From Blastocystis hominis (taxonomy: Eukaryota; Sar; Bigyra; Opalinata; Blastocystidae): DNA of 64,000 bases. Location of the stretch: the NCBI RefSeq assembly GCF_000151665.1, contig NW_013171816.1, positions 940,204 to 1,004,203 on the forward strand, written 5' to 3'. A model generated the notes under the pieces. It did not search any database. It was not told the origin of the DNA and worked only from the letters and a program-made list of their open reading frames with translations. A program made the position numbers and the translations under genes. This document shows, one piece after another, positions 1 through 10,228 of this stretch (positions are counted from its first letter, which is position 1; every line of letters starts with the position of its first letter).

Positions 1-1910
1 TGATTGTATCATAAGCATTACATTTCTCGATTTGCTGAAATCCAGGATTACCTTCATATTGTTTTCCTTTACCTTCCATCTTTCCTTCTACCATAGCGCC
101 TTCATAAACAAGGTAATACTCAGGTAGCGGTCGTTTAGAAGTTTCTACCAATGTGTAATATTTTCCGTTTCCGCTTAATTTCCAACTTTCAGGTTTCTTC
201 CAGTCCCAATTTGTCGATTCTAATTCATATTTATAATTATTATATTCCAATCTGCAGTGCGTCATTCTTCCATTATCAAAAATACCGTCAGCATACTTTT
301 GACCTTTTCCTTCGAATAATTGTCCTTCTCCATTCGGTTCAAAATTCTTGATCGTTCCACAATACAACATTCTCTTATTATAATAGATGGAGCCTGATAA
401 TTGACCTCTTTTATCTCGCATTATATCGGAGTATTTCCATCCATCAAATACGACATCGTATCTTGTAAAAGTAACTTTGAAATATAATAAAGAAATATCA
501 CCTTTATCATCGGTTATCACTTCTCCAGTATATTTCTTATTATCTATCATCATATCCCATACAAATGTCGGCTTGCGATCAACCATCTTTACCAAATAAG
601 AAGAATGTTCTTTCGAGGTAATTCTGACTAGTCCATCAAGTTCTCCTTCTTTCCAACCTCCTTCAGGATTTGTACCAGCAGTTCTATACTTGTGTGAAAG
701 AGAATCGAATTCAGCTTGGCTCATAGTACTACATGCTTTCATAATATCTGCAACTTCATTCTTGTCGCTTCTCGTCCCAAATGTCTTGGCCTCCGCTTTG
801 TTCCATTCGTAGCTCGTTCCACAACAATAACTCAAGTCTCTGGAGAAGTAAATCCCATCTCCATCAAACAAGCCATTCTTAAAATACCCGCAGTACTTGA
901 TTCTCTTTTCTTCTTCGTTCTCTGTGTTGTAATACACCTTCCCAAATCCTTCCGGTTTTCCGTTTTGGAACGAGCCCTCATATTGCACAAAAGGAGTAGA
1001 ATTCATTTTACTGGTATAATACAAATGACCTTGTCCATGCATCTGACCATCCTCGCTAACATCTCCTTCATACAGCAAAACCTTCGTTATATAGATCTTT
1101 CCGTGCTTCATTCTTCCATTTTTAAATGATCCCTCAAAACGAACATTGGAATCACACCACAACGTTCCATAATAATATCTACCTTGCTCATCATAAATAC
1201 CTTCAAAATGATCATATCCAGTAACCTTGAATTCCTTTCCGATCACTCGATGTGCTCCTTCTTTTGTTACATATCCATAGAAGACCATAGGAGATTCCTG
1301 GAATCTTGGATCTCTCTTTCTTTGAACTATAAAGTCGCAATAAGTGATATCTGCAATATGCAACTTTGGATTTTTCTTTTCAAAGGATTTCTTTAACTTA
1401 TTGATACTTCTTCTATACTCCTGGTCTTCAGAAGAACTGCCAGTAATCTGATCATTTTTGTATTCTCTTTTTATAAATAATCCGTTGTCATCAAATTCAC
1501 AGCCTTCTCCACATTTCTTACCATTTTCGAAATGACCTTCAAAAACAGGCTTTCCGTCTTTGTAAATTGTTCCATGCCCAATGGTACAAACCATCCTTAA
1601 TCCCACCTTTGTAAATTAGTTTATCATTTTCATACAAAGAGATTACTTTGGGTATAGTTGGATAAATTAGTAATCCATCATCTCTTGTTCGTTCGCTTCC
1701 AATATAATAATACGAGGAACCAGTTAATAGACGTTTTCCTCGAATAAGTGAGTAATTATTCCCCCTTTTATGAAATATTCCTTCTTTTCTACCACGCTTT
1801 CCATAGACTATATTAGATCCAGGAATGGAAGTGAGTGCTTCATTACTGTCTTGTTGAGTAAACCGTCGTACCCTAGCTAAATTAGAGACACCGATAGTGG
1901 TAGCAGGCAT
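1..1910 (-). CDS. MORN-repeat protein, 3' end outside window
   Basis: This is a long minus-strand reading frame starting at the ATG at 1910 and still open at base 1. It carries many MORN-type units of the form Y-x-G-x-(4-6)-G-x-G, for example near 60-110, 280-320, 890-1130 and 1520-1600. MORN proteins usually tether proteins to membranes or act as scaffolds; no catalytic domain is visible. The first 123 codons end in a stop at 1539. One extra base in the run around 1576-1582 explains this: removing one T on the coding strand gives a perfect MORN unit (YHGHGTIY) that continues in the long frame. No 28-35 nt GT-AG intron restores the frame. It is either an assembly indel or a real frameshift. 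Two other MORN genes lie at 11.0-13.6 kb and 27.0-28.9 kb. Confidence 0.75.
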
Positions 1911-2312
1911 AATTGATAAGCAACGTTTAGAATTATACTAACAACAAAATAACCTGAAAATGACATAATTCTTATTTACATAATATTATTACCTCATTAC
2001 AACGTATAAATGCATTCACTTCTGGTCTTAACTAGCAGGAGACACCCATACTATAATTACCCTTAAAATCCTTTAATGAAGTTACATTACCATCAAGTAT
2101 CATTTCTCCATTCAATATTGTTATAATATATTCATTCTGTTTAACCTATTGATTTTTATACAACTATGTTTTCATTATGTTGCCATTCACATTATTTTCA
2201 GTGACTAAATGATTGCTATGTGCTTGACAATGTTTTATTCAGCAGTGTATTCCACAAGTGAAGAAATGGGGAAAGATAACATTGCGTTGTAAGATGTCGT
2301 TCCTTTAGTGTT
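1911..2312. other. AT-rich intergenic stretch
   Basis: This 400 bp lies between two minus-strand genes: upstream of the MORN gene and downstream of the ABC gene. I see no reading frame with codon bias, no RNA gene and no clear TGTTTGTT element in the minus orientation. It presumably holds the MORN promoter. Confidence 0.5.
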
Positions 2313-3131
2313 TTACTCGCCAAGCAAATTCATTATTCGAATTGTGTTCAACGTGTCTAAATCTCCCGTTGGCTCATCCAGTAACAGCAAGTCTGGACTA
2401 CGATTCATTTCTCTAGCTCGTCTTCACCTGTTCGCCAGTCCGCGAGCGATTGAAACACGCTGCTGCTCGCCTCCGCTGAGCTGCGATGGGTAGTGATCTC
2501 GGCGCTCTGCCATTCCTACACGCTGAAGCAGCTCGTCGACGGCTTCACGACGCTGACTGCGTGTGAGTTCGCCCTTCAGAATCAAGGGGAGCTCGATGTT
2601 TTGCGCTGCGGTCATTCCAGGAATAAGGTTAAATGTCTGGAAGACGAACCCGATAGCATTTAATCGAATCTGGGACACGATTCGATCGCTCACTTTGTCA
2701 TGGAATGTATATCCTGCGATGGAGAGCTCTCCCCGGGTGGGACTATCGACAGTTCCGAGGATGTTCAACAGGGAACTCTTTCCAGAGCCTGATTTGCCCA
2801 CGATGATAACGAATTCACCTCGGTGGACACACAGATCCACTCCTCGAATTGCTGGAACGCCCTCCAGTCCAAGAAGATAAGTTTTGTGAGCATTCTTCAC
2901 CTCTAAAACCACTGATTGCGAAGCATTATCCGAATCCTCTTCCCCACTCTCTGAATTCGAGTTTGGATCATGCTGCGTGTGAAACAATCCATTTCTGTGC
3001 TTTCTAGGTGAGTGCTCTGAAGAAATGCTAGTTGTCAAACTGTTTTCTCAAATTCACGAGACGATTTCTTTGCTTGGAGGCAACGAGTTGCTCCACACAT
3101 TCGAAGTTTCGTCCACTATGGATGTTTGCAT
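2313..3131 (-). CDS. ABC transporter ATP-binding protein, LolD/MacB type, C-terminally short
   Basis: This is a cytosolic nucleotide-binding subunit that would drive an ABC exporter. Visible motifs are Walker A GKSGSGKSS, Q-loop (FVFQTFNLIP), signature LSGGEQQRVSIARGL and Walker B LLLLDEPTGDLD. Two 30 nt introns are inferred. One (3033-3062 region) joins an upstream exon starting at the ATG at 3131. The other, near 2407-2436, sits between the signature and Walker B; without it the frame stops just after IARGLANR. The protein then ends about 15 residues after Walker B (NTIRIMNLLGE, TAA at 2313), so the H-loop histidine and the end of the RecA fold are missing. No fused membrane domain is present. 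It may be a truncated paralogue or pseudogene, or the last exon may be unrecognised. The family is bacterial-like but known in protists as ABCH. Confidence 0.75.
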
Positions 3132-3477
3132 TTTTGATTTGCTTCGTTTAAAAAAGACAACTTTTCATAACGCTTCTGAACCTCAAGCTGTTTGAACAGT
3201 ACAGCCGACGTTCTTCGCTGTAGCAACGACAACCGAAGTCATCATGCTACTCTCCTCCCAATTCCGGCTCAGAAGCTATTCCAAATCATCAAAGTTGTTA
3301 GTTGGTCTCTTTTTAGATAAATAAAGAGAAAGAATGTACTATAGAAATGATCCTGTTCGAGTACAGTCTTAACTAATCTTTCTCTCTTTTCCAATATTTT
3401 AATCACTATCCAATTTTATCATTATGGGTTTCAGTGAATCATTTTTCTCGCAGAACGTTTTTTATTTGTAGTTCAGA
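3132..3477. other. Divergent intergenic region
   Basis: This 346 bp lies between the minus-strand ABC gene and the plus-strand EGF-like gene and presumably carries both promoters. No ORF with family similarity and no RNA gene was recognised. Confidence 0.45.
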
Positions 3478-3971
3478 ATGAAACTTCTGTTGTATTCATT
3501 ATGCGTATTATCTCTGGTGTGTGCTGCTCAGGAAAATGAACAACCATGTACTTTCCTCACAAAAGAATGATTTGTAGTGGAGCCAGCGTTGTGTAATGTG
3601 ACATGTCTAAACGATGGCTACTGTAATCCGGACAGTCATCAATGTGTTTGTACTTCAAACTGTCGGGGTGTCATGTGTGAAAAGTGCTCGTGGAATATCC
3701 CATTCGGTGCAATTGTTGCCTTCTTTGTGGGTTTGGTCATTGTTTGGTATGTTTGCATTTGGGTCGCAGATTTGATTACTCGGAAGTGCAGGTGACCATT
3801 TGAGTGGTTGCAATGAGAGCTAGGTTTTACAGACGCGTTTCGGTGCACGACCCCTTTGTGGATAACTTACAGTCGATCAGTGCATCTGCATCGCACCAGA
3901 ATTCTACGGCTGGAGATAAGTTTATGTCTCCTTTGGAGAGTCCAACTCAGCGTTGGTATCGCAATCACTAA
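3478..3971 (+). CDS. Small single-pass membrane protein with one EGF-like module
   Basis: Three exons are joined by a 30 nt intron (3548-3577) and a 32 nt intron (3792-3823). The product is about 143 residues. It has a cleavable signal peptide (MKLLLYSLCVLSLVCAAQ), an EGF-like cysteine module (CNVTCLNDGYCNPD then CVCTSNCRGVMCEKC), a transmembrane helix (GAIVAFFVGLVIVWYVCIWV) and a basic/serine-rich cytosolic tail of about 50 residues. The layout is a type I surface or endomembrane protein. The ligand and function are unknown. The exon phases agree at both junctions, which makes the model firm even though no long ORF covers the gene. Confidence 0.8.
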
Positions 3972-4224
3972 GGGGAGTGTGGCGTTTACGGTTTTTCAGA
4001 TACTTTTTCGTTTCTACTTGTTTGTTTACACAGTCTGTTGTGCTCTTTGAGAAATGGACCCTATTTCATTTTTCACTCAATAGGGCCCGTGTGCGCCGAA
4101 AGTCCCAATTGTTTTCCATCCATCCATTTTCATAAAAGGTAAGTTTCTGTTGTGCTATATGCCTATTCTCACCCTCCATGTAGTGGTTAAACCGATTTTT
4201 GACTGTTGATCAACTATCCCCACA
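3972..4224 (+). promoter_or_regulatory. RPLP0 upstream region with possible leader intron
   Basis: The 250 bp before RPLP0 hold its promoter. A GT-AG segment at about 4140-4184 could be a 45 nt leader intron, but nothing in the coding sequence tests it. Confidence 0.35.
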
Positions 4225-5187
4225 ATGTCCGCTAGACAAAAGAAAGCTCTCTATTTCCAGAAGCTCCATCAAATTCTTGAGGAGTACAACAAGATCTTCG
4301 TCGTGGAGATCAAGCACGTCACCTCCAAGCAGGTTGCTGATATCCGTAAGGCTCTGCGTGGTCAGGCCCTTCTTCTGTTCGGAAAGAAGACCATGATCCG
4401 CCGCTGCATGAACAAGTTCGTGGAGGAGCATCCCGGACACCCCATTGAGAAGCTGATTCCCCTGGTCCATGGAAACGTGGGTCTGGTGTTCGTGAACGGA
4501 GATATGGCCAACGTTCGTGAGATCATTCTCAACAACAAGGTGCCTGCTCCCGCTCGTGTGGGTGTGGTTGCCCATGTGGACGTCATTGTGCCTGCTGGAC
4601 CTACCGGTTGCGATCCCGGCCAGACTTCTTGGTTCCAGGCTCTGAACATTGCCACCAAGATTAACCGTGGTCAGATTGAAATTATCAACGACGTGCCTCT
4701 GATCCTCGCTGGTCAGAAGGTGCAGCCCGGTCAGGCTGCCCTGCTGGACAAGCTGAACATCCACCCCTTCAGCTACGGAATGCACATCAAGCACGTCTAC
4801 GACGACGGTGCGATCTACGACCCTGTGGTGCTGGATCTGACCGAGAAGGAGATCATGAGCAAGTTCTTCAACGGAGTCAACAAGCTGGCTGCGCTCTCGC
4901 TGTCCATGGGATATCCCACTCTGGCTTCGCTGCCTCACTCGCTCAACAGCGCCTTCCGCAAGATGGTCGCCATCGTGGTGTCCGAGGGAATGTCCTATTC
5001 CTTCGAGAAGGCCGAGCCCTTCAAGGCCTTCCTGGCCGATCCTTCGGCCTTCGCTGTGGCCGCTGCCCCTGCTGCTGCTGAGGCTGCTGCTCCCGCTGAG
5101 GAGGTCAAGGAGGAGGAGGAAGAGGAAGAGGAAGACATCGATATGAGCGGAGGTGGTCTGTTCGGCGATGATGACGACGACTGGTAA
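4225..5187 (+). CDS. RPLP0: 60S acidic ribosomal protein P0 (uL10)
   Basis: This is an intronless 320-residue protein matching the full length of eukaryotic P0. P0 binds 28S rRNA at the GTPase-associated centre and anchors the P1/P2 stalk. The N-terminal L10 domain begins MSARQKKALYFQKL. The alanine-rich hinge and acidic run (about residues 280-310) lead into the conserved stalk tail, here MSGGGLFGDDDDDW, which differs in its last residues from the animal GFGLFD form. Codon use is markedly GC-richer than in the neighbours, as expected for a highly expressed gene. The stop is genomic TAA and the TGTTTGTT element lies at 5226-5233. Confidence 0.97.
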   Translation: MSARQKKALYFQKLHQILEEYNKIFVVEIKHVTSKQVADIRKALRGQALLLFGKKTMIRRCMNKFVEEHPGHPIEKLIPLVHGNVGLVFVNGDMANVREIILNNKVPAPARVGVVAHVDVIVPAGPTGCDPGQTSWFQALNIATKINRGQIEIINDVPLILAGQKVQPGQAALLDKLNIHPFSYGMHIKHVYDDGAIYDPVVLDLTEKEIMSKFFNGVNKLAALSLSMGYPTLASLPHSLNSAFRKMVAIVVSEGMSYSFEKAEPFKAFLADPSAFAVAAAPAAAEAAAPAEEVKEEEEEEEEDIDMSGGGLFGDDDDDW

Positions 5188-5225
5188 ACTGGTTAGAGAA
5201 AATCATTGTGGTTGACCACGGGATA

Positions 5226-5233
5226 TGTTTGTT
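5226..5233 (+). terminator. TGTTTGTT 3'-end element of RPLP0
   Basis: Exact TGTTTGTT, 39 bases past the TAA. Confidence 0.8.
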
Positions 5234-5321
5234 ATAATAAAGTTGGATCCGTATTTTGGGATAGGTGCGTTTGTACCTCTAGCTTTGTAGGAGTGACTGG
5301 GATTTACTAGCCTTGTAGTTG

Positions 5322-6570
5322 ATGAAGAATTCTCGAAATAACGTTCACCTCCTCGTTCCACAATTCATGGGCCTGCCAAGGACCGATGAGTTTGTTCGAG
5401 GAGGAACAGCTGCTTTTGTTAACATTCTTTGTAATGCGAAGATGTGTCGGATTATCCGCTAGTTACTTTCCCGATTAATAAAGTAATGTTTCGTCAGCAA
5501 CTTACGGGCAACGGAATGCTGTCCGTAGGCAAAGCTCTGTATCATGAAGGTTTCCGTCTATTGTGTGCGTTTTCGAATTTGTTGATACTAAGATACCGGG
5601 GTATCGGCGCTCCGATCATGCAAAAGACACTGAGCACCTCGTTAATGTTCGGAACGTATGATTTTTACCGTCACAGTATTCTCTCTGCTCAAAGGAGGGT
5701 TTCAGAGTACGTTGCATTTCATCGATTCGATCCTAGCCCGGAGGCTGCTGAAACCGTTGGGATTCGTTTGGCGGCCTCTTCTCTTTCCGGTCTCACCGAA
5801 GCTCTTTTGACCCCGTTTGAACGCGTTCAAACCTTGTTACAAATTCCTCGCTACAACACCCGTTTCACTAATTTCTTTGATGCTTGCCATCAATTAGGTC
5901 TTCGCGAGTCCTTCACCGGCTTTTCGTCTTCTTTGATTGTTCGTTTTACCTGCAGCGCTGTAGCTCTTCGCAACTGCATCGGTAGTGGCCTGTTTTTGTT
6001 TTTCCGCGATCCCTTAAAACGCCTTCTCCCTCAGTCCTCCTCCCCCGCTTGCAGCTTATATCCCCCTTCTGTTTTGGATTGTTGTGATGATGAGAGAGTG
6101 TGTTTGGTTGGTTGTCTGTTTTGTTTATTCCTTTGTGTGTTTGCTTGTTTGCTTGTTTGCTTATTTGCTTGCTTGCTTATCTAATTGTTGTCTGTTTTGT
6201 TTATTCCTTTGTCTGCTTGCAAACGGTTCCTTCACCCACGCTGTGTGATTTCGCGAGTGGAGCCGTGCTGGGAGCGTGCGTCAGCACGATTTCCTTCCCG
6301 TTCAGCGCTGCGGCGGTGCAGATTCAAAAGGTAAGCCACGAAGGAGGAGGAGGAGTGATGGGTAGGAGGCAGTTCATCGAAGTCGGTATACGGTGGTGAA
6401 AGCGATTCGAGATATCGTGAAGTGGGCTTGGAAGGAAATGACGATCTTGTAGACAGCGAGGTCGTTTTCTTGGATTGTACAATGGTGCCCAAGTGAACTT
6501 CTGCAGAGCGCTGATCTCGTGGGGAATCGTAAATGCAGTTTACGAACAATTGAATGTACTCTTTGAATAA
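5322..6570 (+). CDS. Mitochondrial carrier family protein
   Basis: This is an SLC25-type solute carrier of the inner membrane of the mitochondrion-related organelle. The first signature is FPINKVMFRQQ with YRGIGAP after it, a second repeat lies around TPFERVQTLLQ, and the third begins SGAVLGACVSTISFPF and ends YNGAQVNFCRALISWGIVNAVYEQ. Introns are inferred at about 5424-5455 (32 nt), a 30 nt one before LYRGIG, one at about 6331-6365 and a 31 nt one near 6420-6450. The third-repeat signature is degenerate (FPFSAAAVQ). Between repeats 2 and 3 (6050-6240) the frame changes through a T/G-rich tandem duplication that I cannot splice confidently. It could be a long intron (about 6100-6257) or an assembly error. 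The substrate cannot be assigned. Confidence 0.75.
6112..6222. repeat. T/G-rich direct repeat inside the carrier gene
   Basis: The segment TTGTCTGTTTTGTTTATTCC occurs twice about 75 bases apart, with GCTTGTTT-type microrepeats between the copies. The region lacks AG dinucleotides, so ordinary intron acceptors are absent until about 6257. Confidence 0.7.
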
Positions 6571-6575
6571 AGGAC

Positions 6576-6583
6576 TGTTTGTT
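6576..6583 (+). terminator. TGTTTGTT 3'-end element of the carrier gene
   Basis: Exact motif five bases after the TAA at 6568-6570. The next gene starts only 15 bases downstream. Confidence 0.8.
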
Positions 6584-6597
6584 CACAAATTCCATTG

Positions 6598-7077
6598 ATG
6601 GAAGACAAGGACTTTCGAAACGACCAGGACCAGTTGGTCATGCTCGTGAATGAAACAAAGTAGAAGATCAAAGCGAGGAAGGTGACTTTCGTAGAAGGTT
6701 GAACGATTCGCTCAGCACGCTGGAAAATAAAATCATGATGCAAGAAACAAAATATCTACAGGAGGACTGCCCAACCTGGAACATTATTCGTGGCTTCGAA
6801 GGTTTTAACGAAAGGCAAGCTTCATTCGTATAGAAATTCATTTTTAGGTCTCAAATCATTACCAGACGATCTCACTTATCTCGTGATGATCGATTGTTTT
6901 CTCTTTCCTCCCACTCTTCTCCAGCGATCAATTTACCAATGGATGATGACGTAAGATCGATTTTGTACCTTCTTTTGTTCGTTCTTGTTGTCTAGATCAA
7001 GTGAGGATTCTCCAATTCACAGAACGAAGCGTAGTCACAAGAAGAAATCTATATATGGAGAGGATGATTATGAGTAG
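6598..7077 (+). CDS. EAF6: Eaf6/MEAF6 subunit of MYST histone acetyltransferase complexes
   Basis: This is a small nuclear subunit shared by NuA4, HBO1 and MOZ-type complexes. The heptad region LENKIMMQETKYLQE and the conserved block WNIIRGFEGF followed by DDRLFSLSSHSS match Eaf6 well. A lysine-rich nuclear tail (KRSHKKKS) ends at TAG 7075-7077. Four exons are needed. Intron 1 is 35 nt (near 6662-6696). Intron 2 is 33 nt with a GC donor (GCAAGC..TAG, near 6815-6847). Intron 3 is 31 nt near 6972-7002. No ORF over 60 codons marks this gene on the plus strand, so it would be missed without the intron model. The longer minus-strand frames here are shadows. Confidence 0.85.
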
Positions 7078-7323
7078 AGTGGGATGAATGGTTTGTTGTG
7101 TGAGATGTAGGAATAATGTAGTAGCGGCCTTTGGCTGGGCTGATCACTTTCCTTGTATTATGATATGTTGCTTGAAGTGTTAGTTTCATGTTTGGTGTTT
7201 GTGAGAAAAGTATTCCAATCAGAATGGTATTCAAGTACATAGCAATAACATTCTGCCTTCTAAACCCGCTCTTACCACACATTTTCCTTCACTCACTCTC
7301 CATTGAAGTCTGTATTCGCTAGA

Positions 7324-9073
7324 ATGGTACAGAGCAATATCCTATATACATCTATTAGGAAAACACCACAGAACCAGAAATTTACGAGAACCCTTCCGAA
7401 ACTGCGCCTTCTACTTCAGATGAAGAAATAGAAGGTAGAAATATAATATTGTGTGAGAATAATATGGTAGGGGTGGAGATCACAGATGAAGACGAAGTAA
7501 TTGATTTAGATGACGATAGTATAATCTAAATATCTTATATAAGCACTAGATTATGTTGTAATGGATGTTGATGACTTCCTGGAAAGAGCAGAGGAGGAAT
7601 GTAGTATTTTGTTGATTGTTTAATTGCAAGTACGTCAGGAAAAGGAAGCAAAAGAGAATGGAGGAGAAGAAGAAGAGGAGGAAGAGGAAGAAGAGGAAGA
7701 GGAAGAGGAAGAGGAAGAAGAGTTTGTTCGTGATTCAATTTTCGTAGCGTTCTTCTCTCACACCTATTTCTAGTCTTTCGAGAAGCACACTGATTCTGTG
7801 TTCTGCTGTGCTTTCAATCCTACACATCCTAATCAAGTATTATCCGGTGGACAAGATAATCGTGCTTTCCTGTTTAACTACGAGAAGCCTGACGATGTCC
7901 ACGAGCTTGAAGGACACAGTGTAGCTCTCTGCTCATCGCCTGAGGTTTAGGACAGTGTTTGCTGTGTGAGTTTCAACTACAATGGAGAGTACTGTGCCAC
8001 GATGGACATGAATGGCTTGATTCTCGTTTGGAAAACCGATTCTTGTAAGAAAGTGACCGAGATCCAAGGTCCCGAAGAGCCAGAATGGATGAAGTTCCAT
8101 CCCAGAGTAACGAATCAAAGAGACGCATCAATCGCAGGGCAATTTGCTGCTCGCTGCTGGAAACGATTTCAGTATTTGGTGCTGGCGGATTCCAGATGGC
8201 CAATCCCAAGCCGTAGATGAAGAGGAAGTCGCTAAGACGTAGTTGTTCTCTGGCCACACCGATAACGTGACGTGCAGTGCGATCACTCCCTCGGGAAAGG
8301 TGGGATTGGAAGGGAAGCGCGATGGTAGATGCTGGTGACGGGATCGCTGGACAACACGCTGAAGCTGTGGAATCTGAAGAACAAGGAGATGATGCACTCG
8401 ATCAAGGCGGAGGAGTATGGTTAAAGAATTGATTCAATGTAGAAACAATTGGCATCAGGGAGGCGTGGAGTGCATCGATCTGTTTGCAACAGTGAGAAAA
8501 AGACGAACTGAATGAATCGTAGAACTCGCTTTGTGTGAGCGGAGGACGCGATGGAAGCGTTCGATTGACGAATCTGAAGACACACAAGGTAGGAAATCGA
8601 TCCAAAATGATCAGTCCAAGGTGCTTAGCGGCTACGAACACACAAGCAAAGACGAGGAAGAAAACTGCTCTGTCGAAGCGTAGCGGAAGAGTGTTTTGTT
8701 TCCTGTAGAGTGGCTTTCAATCCTGTGTATAGCTGGGTTTCGTCGGCGTCGATGAATTCCTCGGTGATTATTTACGACTATGCGGCGAACCGAATTCGAC
8801 AGGAATTGAAGCACGACGGCGGCGTTGTGCGAATGAAATGGCATCCGAATAAAGTGGTGTTGATCACGGCGTGCCTGGATGGATGCGTGTATGTGTGGGA
8901 CGGACGCGAAGGGAAACTGCTGTCTCGACTGAACGGCCATCGCGTACTCCATTGAAAGCACGCTGAGGGATAGGATTTGATTCTGGATATGGACGTTTTC
9001 ATCAGGGGCAACGAAACCATCATCTGCACCGTTTCGGATGACAAGACCTGCCAAGTGTTCAAGATAAAGATTT
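7324..9073 (+). CDS. AAMP: AAMP/Sqt1-type WD40 protein
   Basis: This is a WD40 beta-propeller with an acidic leader. The yeast relative Sqt1 is the dedicated chaperone of ribosomal protein uL16; that role here is by homology only. The initiator ATG (7324-7326) is followed directly by a 32 nt intron (7327-7358). A glutamate-rich stretch (7660-7725) precedes WD units such as EKHTDSVFCCAFNP, LFSGHTDNVTCSAITPSGK and LVTGSLDNTLKLWNLK. About fourteen introns of 28-39 nt all agree in phase; they contain several stops, so the gene appears only as fragments in ORF scans. No stop codon follows the last blade residues (CQVFKIKI). T9073 starts a codon five bases before TGTGTGTT, so poly(A) would complete UAA. 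Confidence 0.9.
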
Positions 9074-9077
9074 GCTC

Positions 9078-9085
9078 TGTGTGTT
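9078..9085 (+). terminator. Variant 3'-end element TGTGTGTT of AAMP
   Basis: It sits four bases after T9073, the proposed first base of a poly(A)-made stop. The minus-strand sirtuin has its own GGTTTGTT element within the next 12 bases, so the two convergent signals abut. Confidence 0.6.
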
Positions 9086-9127
9086 CCAACAAACCTCTCT
9101 CTAAAATTACACTACTATATACTATCA

Positions 9128-10114
9128 TCACAGAATCACTTCCTCCTTCCCTCCCTTCACCAACGCCTCCAGCTCTTCTTCCCACCCCAGCAATCGCGCC
9201 AGCTCCTTCACGCCTTCGTCGCAGTCCGATTGCATGTACACATCGCGAAGACAGCATTGCATATCACAGAACCGGAACGGACCCACCGCCTCGTTGTTGA
9301 TGAGCAGTCGCGGGACGTTTTCTCTCACTTTATGAATCAGACTACAGAAAGGCTGCACTGAGAGCGACGTCCCCATGATTAGAAGCATATCACAAGAAAC
9401 CATATCAGCTGTATGCATCCAAGTATATTTCAGAGGGAGGTTTTCTCCGTAAAAAACGATATCCGGCTTCACGAGGGCACCACATGAACAGTAAGGAATG
9501 CCGCCTGTAGATCATTACGCATGAAGGTGATAAATACCGTTTGCAATGCATTCACGCAGATCTTTTATGGGGTACTCTAATCCGCACTCTATGCAAGATG
9601 CGGTCGCAAAAGAGCCATGGGCTTCCACCAAAACAGTCTCGGAAAGCCCTGCCAAGCGTTCCAATCCGTCGATATTTTGAGAGTAGACGCGTAATAAGAT
9701 ACCTTTATTTTCCAGCAACTTCAAGAAGTGATGAACATAGGTGGGTTTGTATTTTCCAGGAAGGAGTTTCTACCGCTTATTCATTCAAACGACTCTCACC
9801 TTTAGAAATTTATAGAAGATTGCAGGGTTTTGCTTGAAAAACTCGAGTTCAAACATAGCTTCTGGATTTGGTAGATTATATTCTTGCAAATTATAATAGA
9901 TCCCTGTCCCAGGAGAGCGGAAATCTGGAATTCCTGCGGAACACGAGATTCCTGCTCCGGTGAGTACACAGATCTTCTTAATTCTTCCTTCCTTGATTGC
10001 TCGCACGATTCCATTTACGGAACGATCACCTTGCAGTACAGTCGATTCCGTAATATCGTCGTCATCAAAAGCACTACTTTCCAATTGTCCCATATCACCT
10101 TCGGTCCTAGGCAC
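9128..10114 (-). CDS. Sirtuin (Sir2-family NAD-dependent deacylase)
   Basis: This is a class I-like sirtuin (SIRT2/Hst2 style). It has the NAD site GAGISCSAGIPDFRSP, QNIDGLE, the catalytic histidine in VEAHGSF, a zinc site CIECG...CSCG, and the closing KPDIVFYGENLP and MGTSLSVQPF blocks. Two introns are inferred: 30 nt near 9754-9783 and 33 nt near 9500-9532, both phase-consistent. An acidic N-terminal leader (about 30 residues) precedes the core. There is no targeting peptide, so cytosolic or nuclear action is likely; substrates are unknown. It converges with AAMP: the stop at 9128-9130 lies only 55 bases from the AAMP end. Confidence 0.93.
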
Positions 10115-10228
10115 GACGATTTAAGGATTATTTGGGAGTTTCATTTACGTCATTTCAATGAGTACTACGTCTCATTTCATTGCGATTGGTGCAAAACATT
10201 AAAAAATCGAATAGCTGTTGCGCATTGA

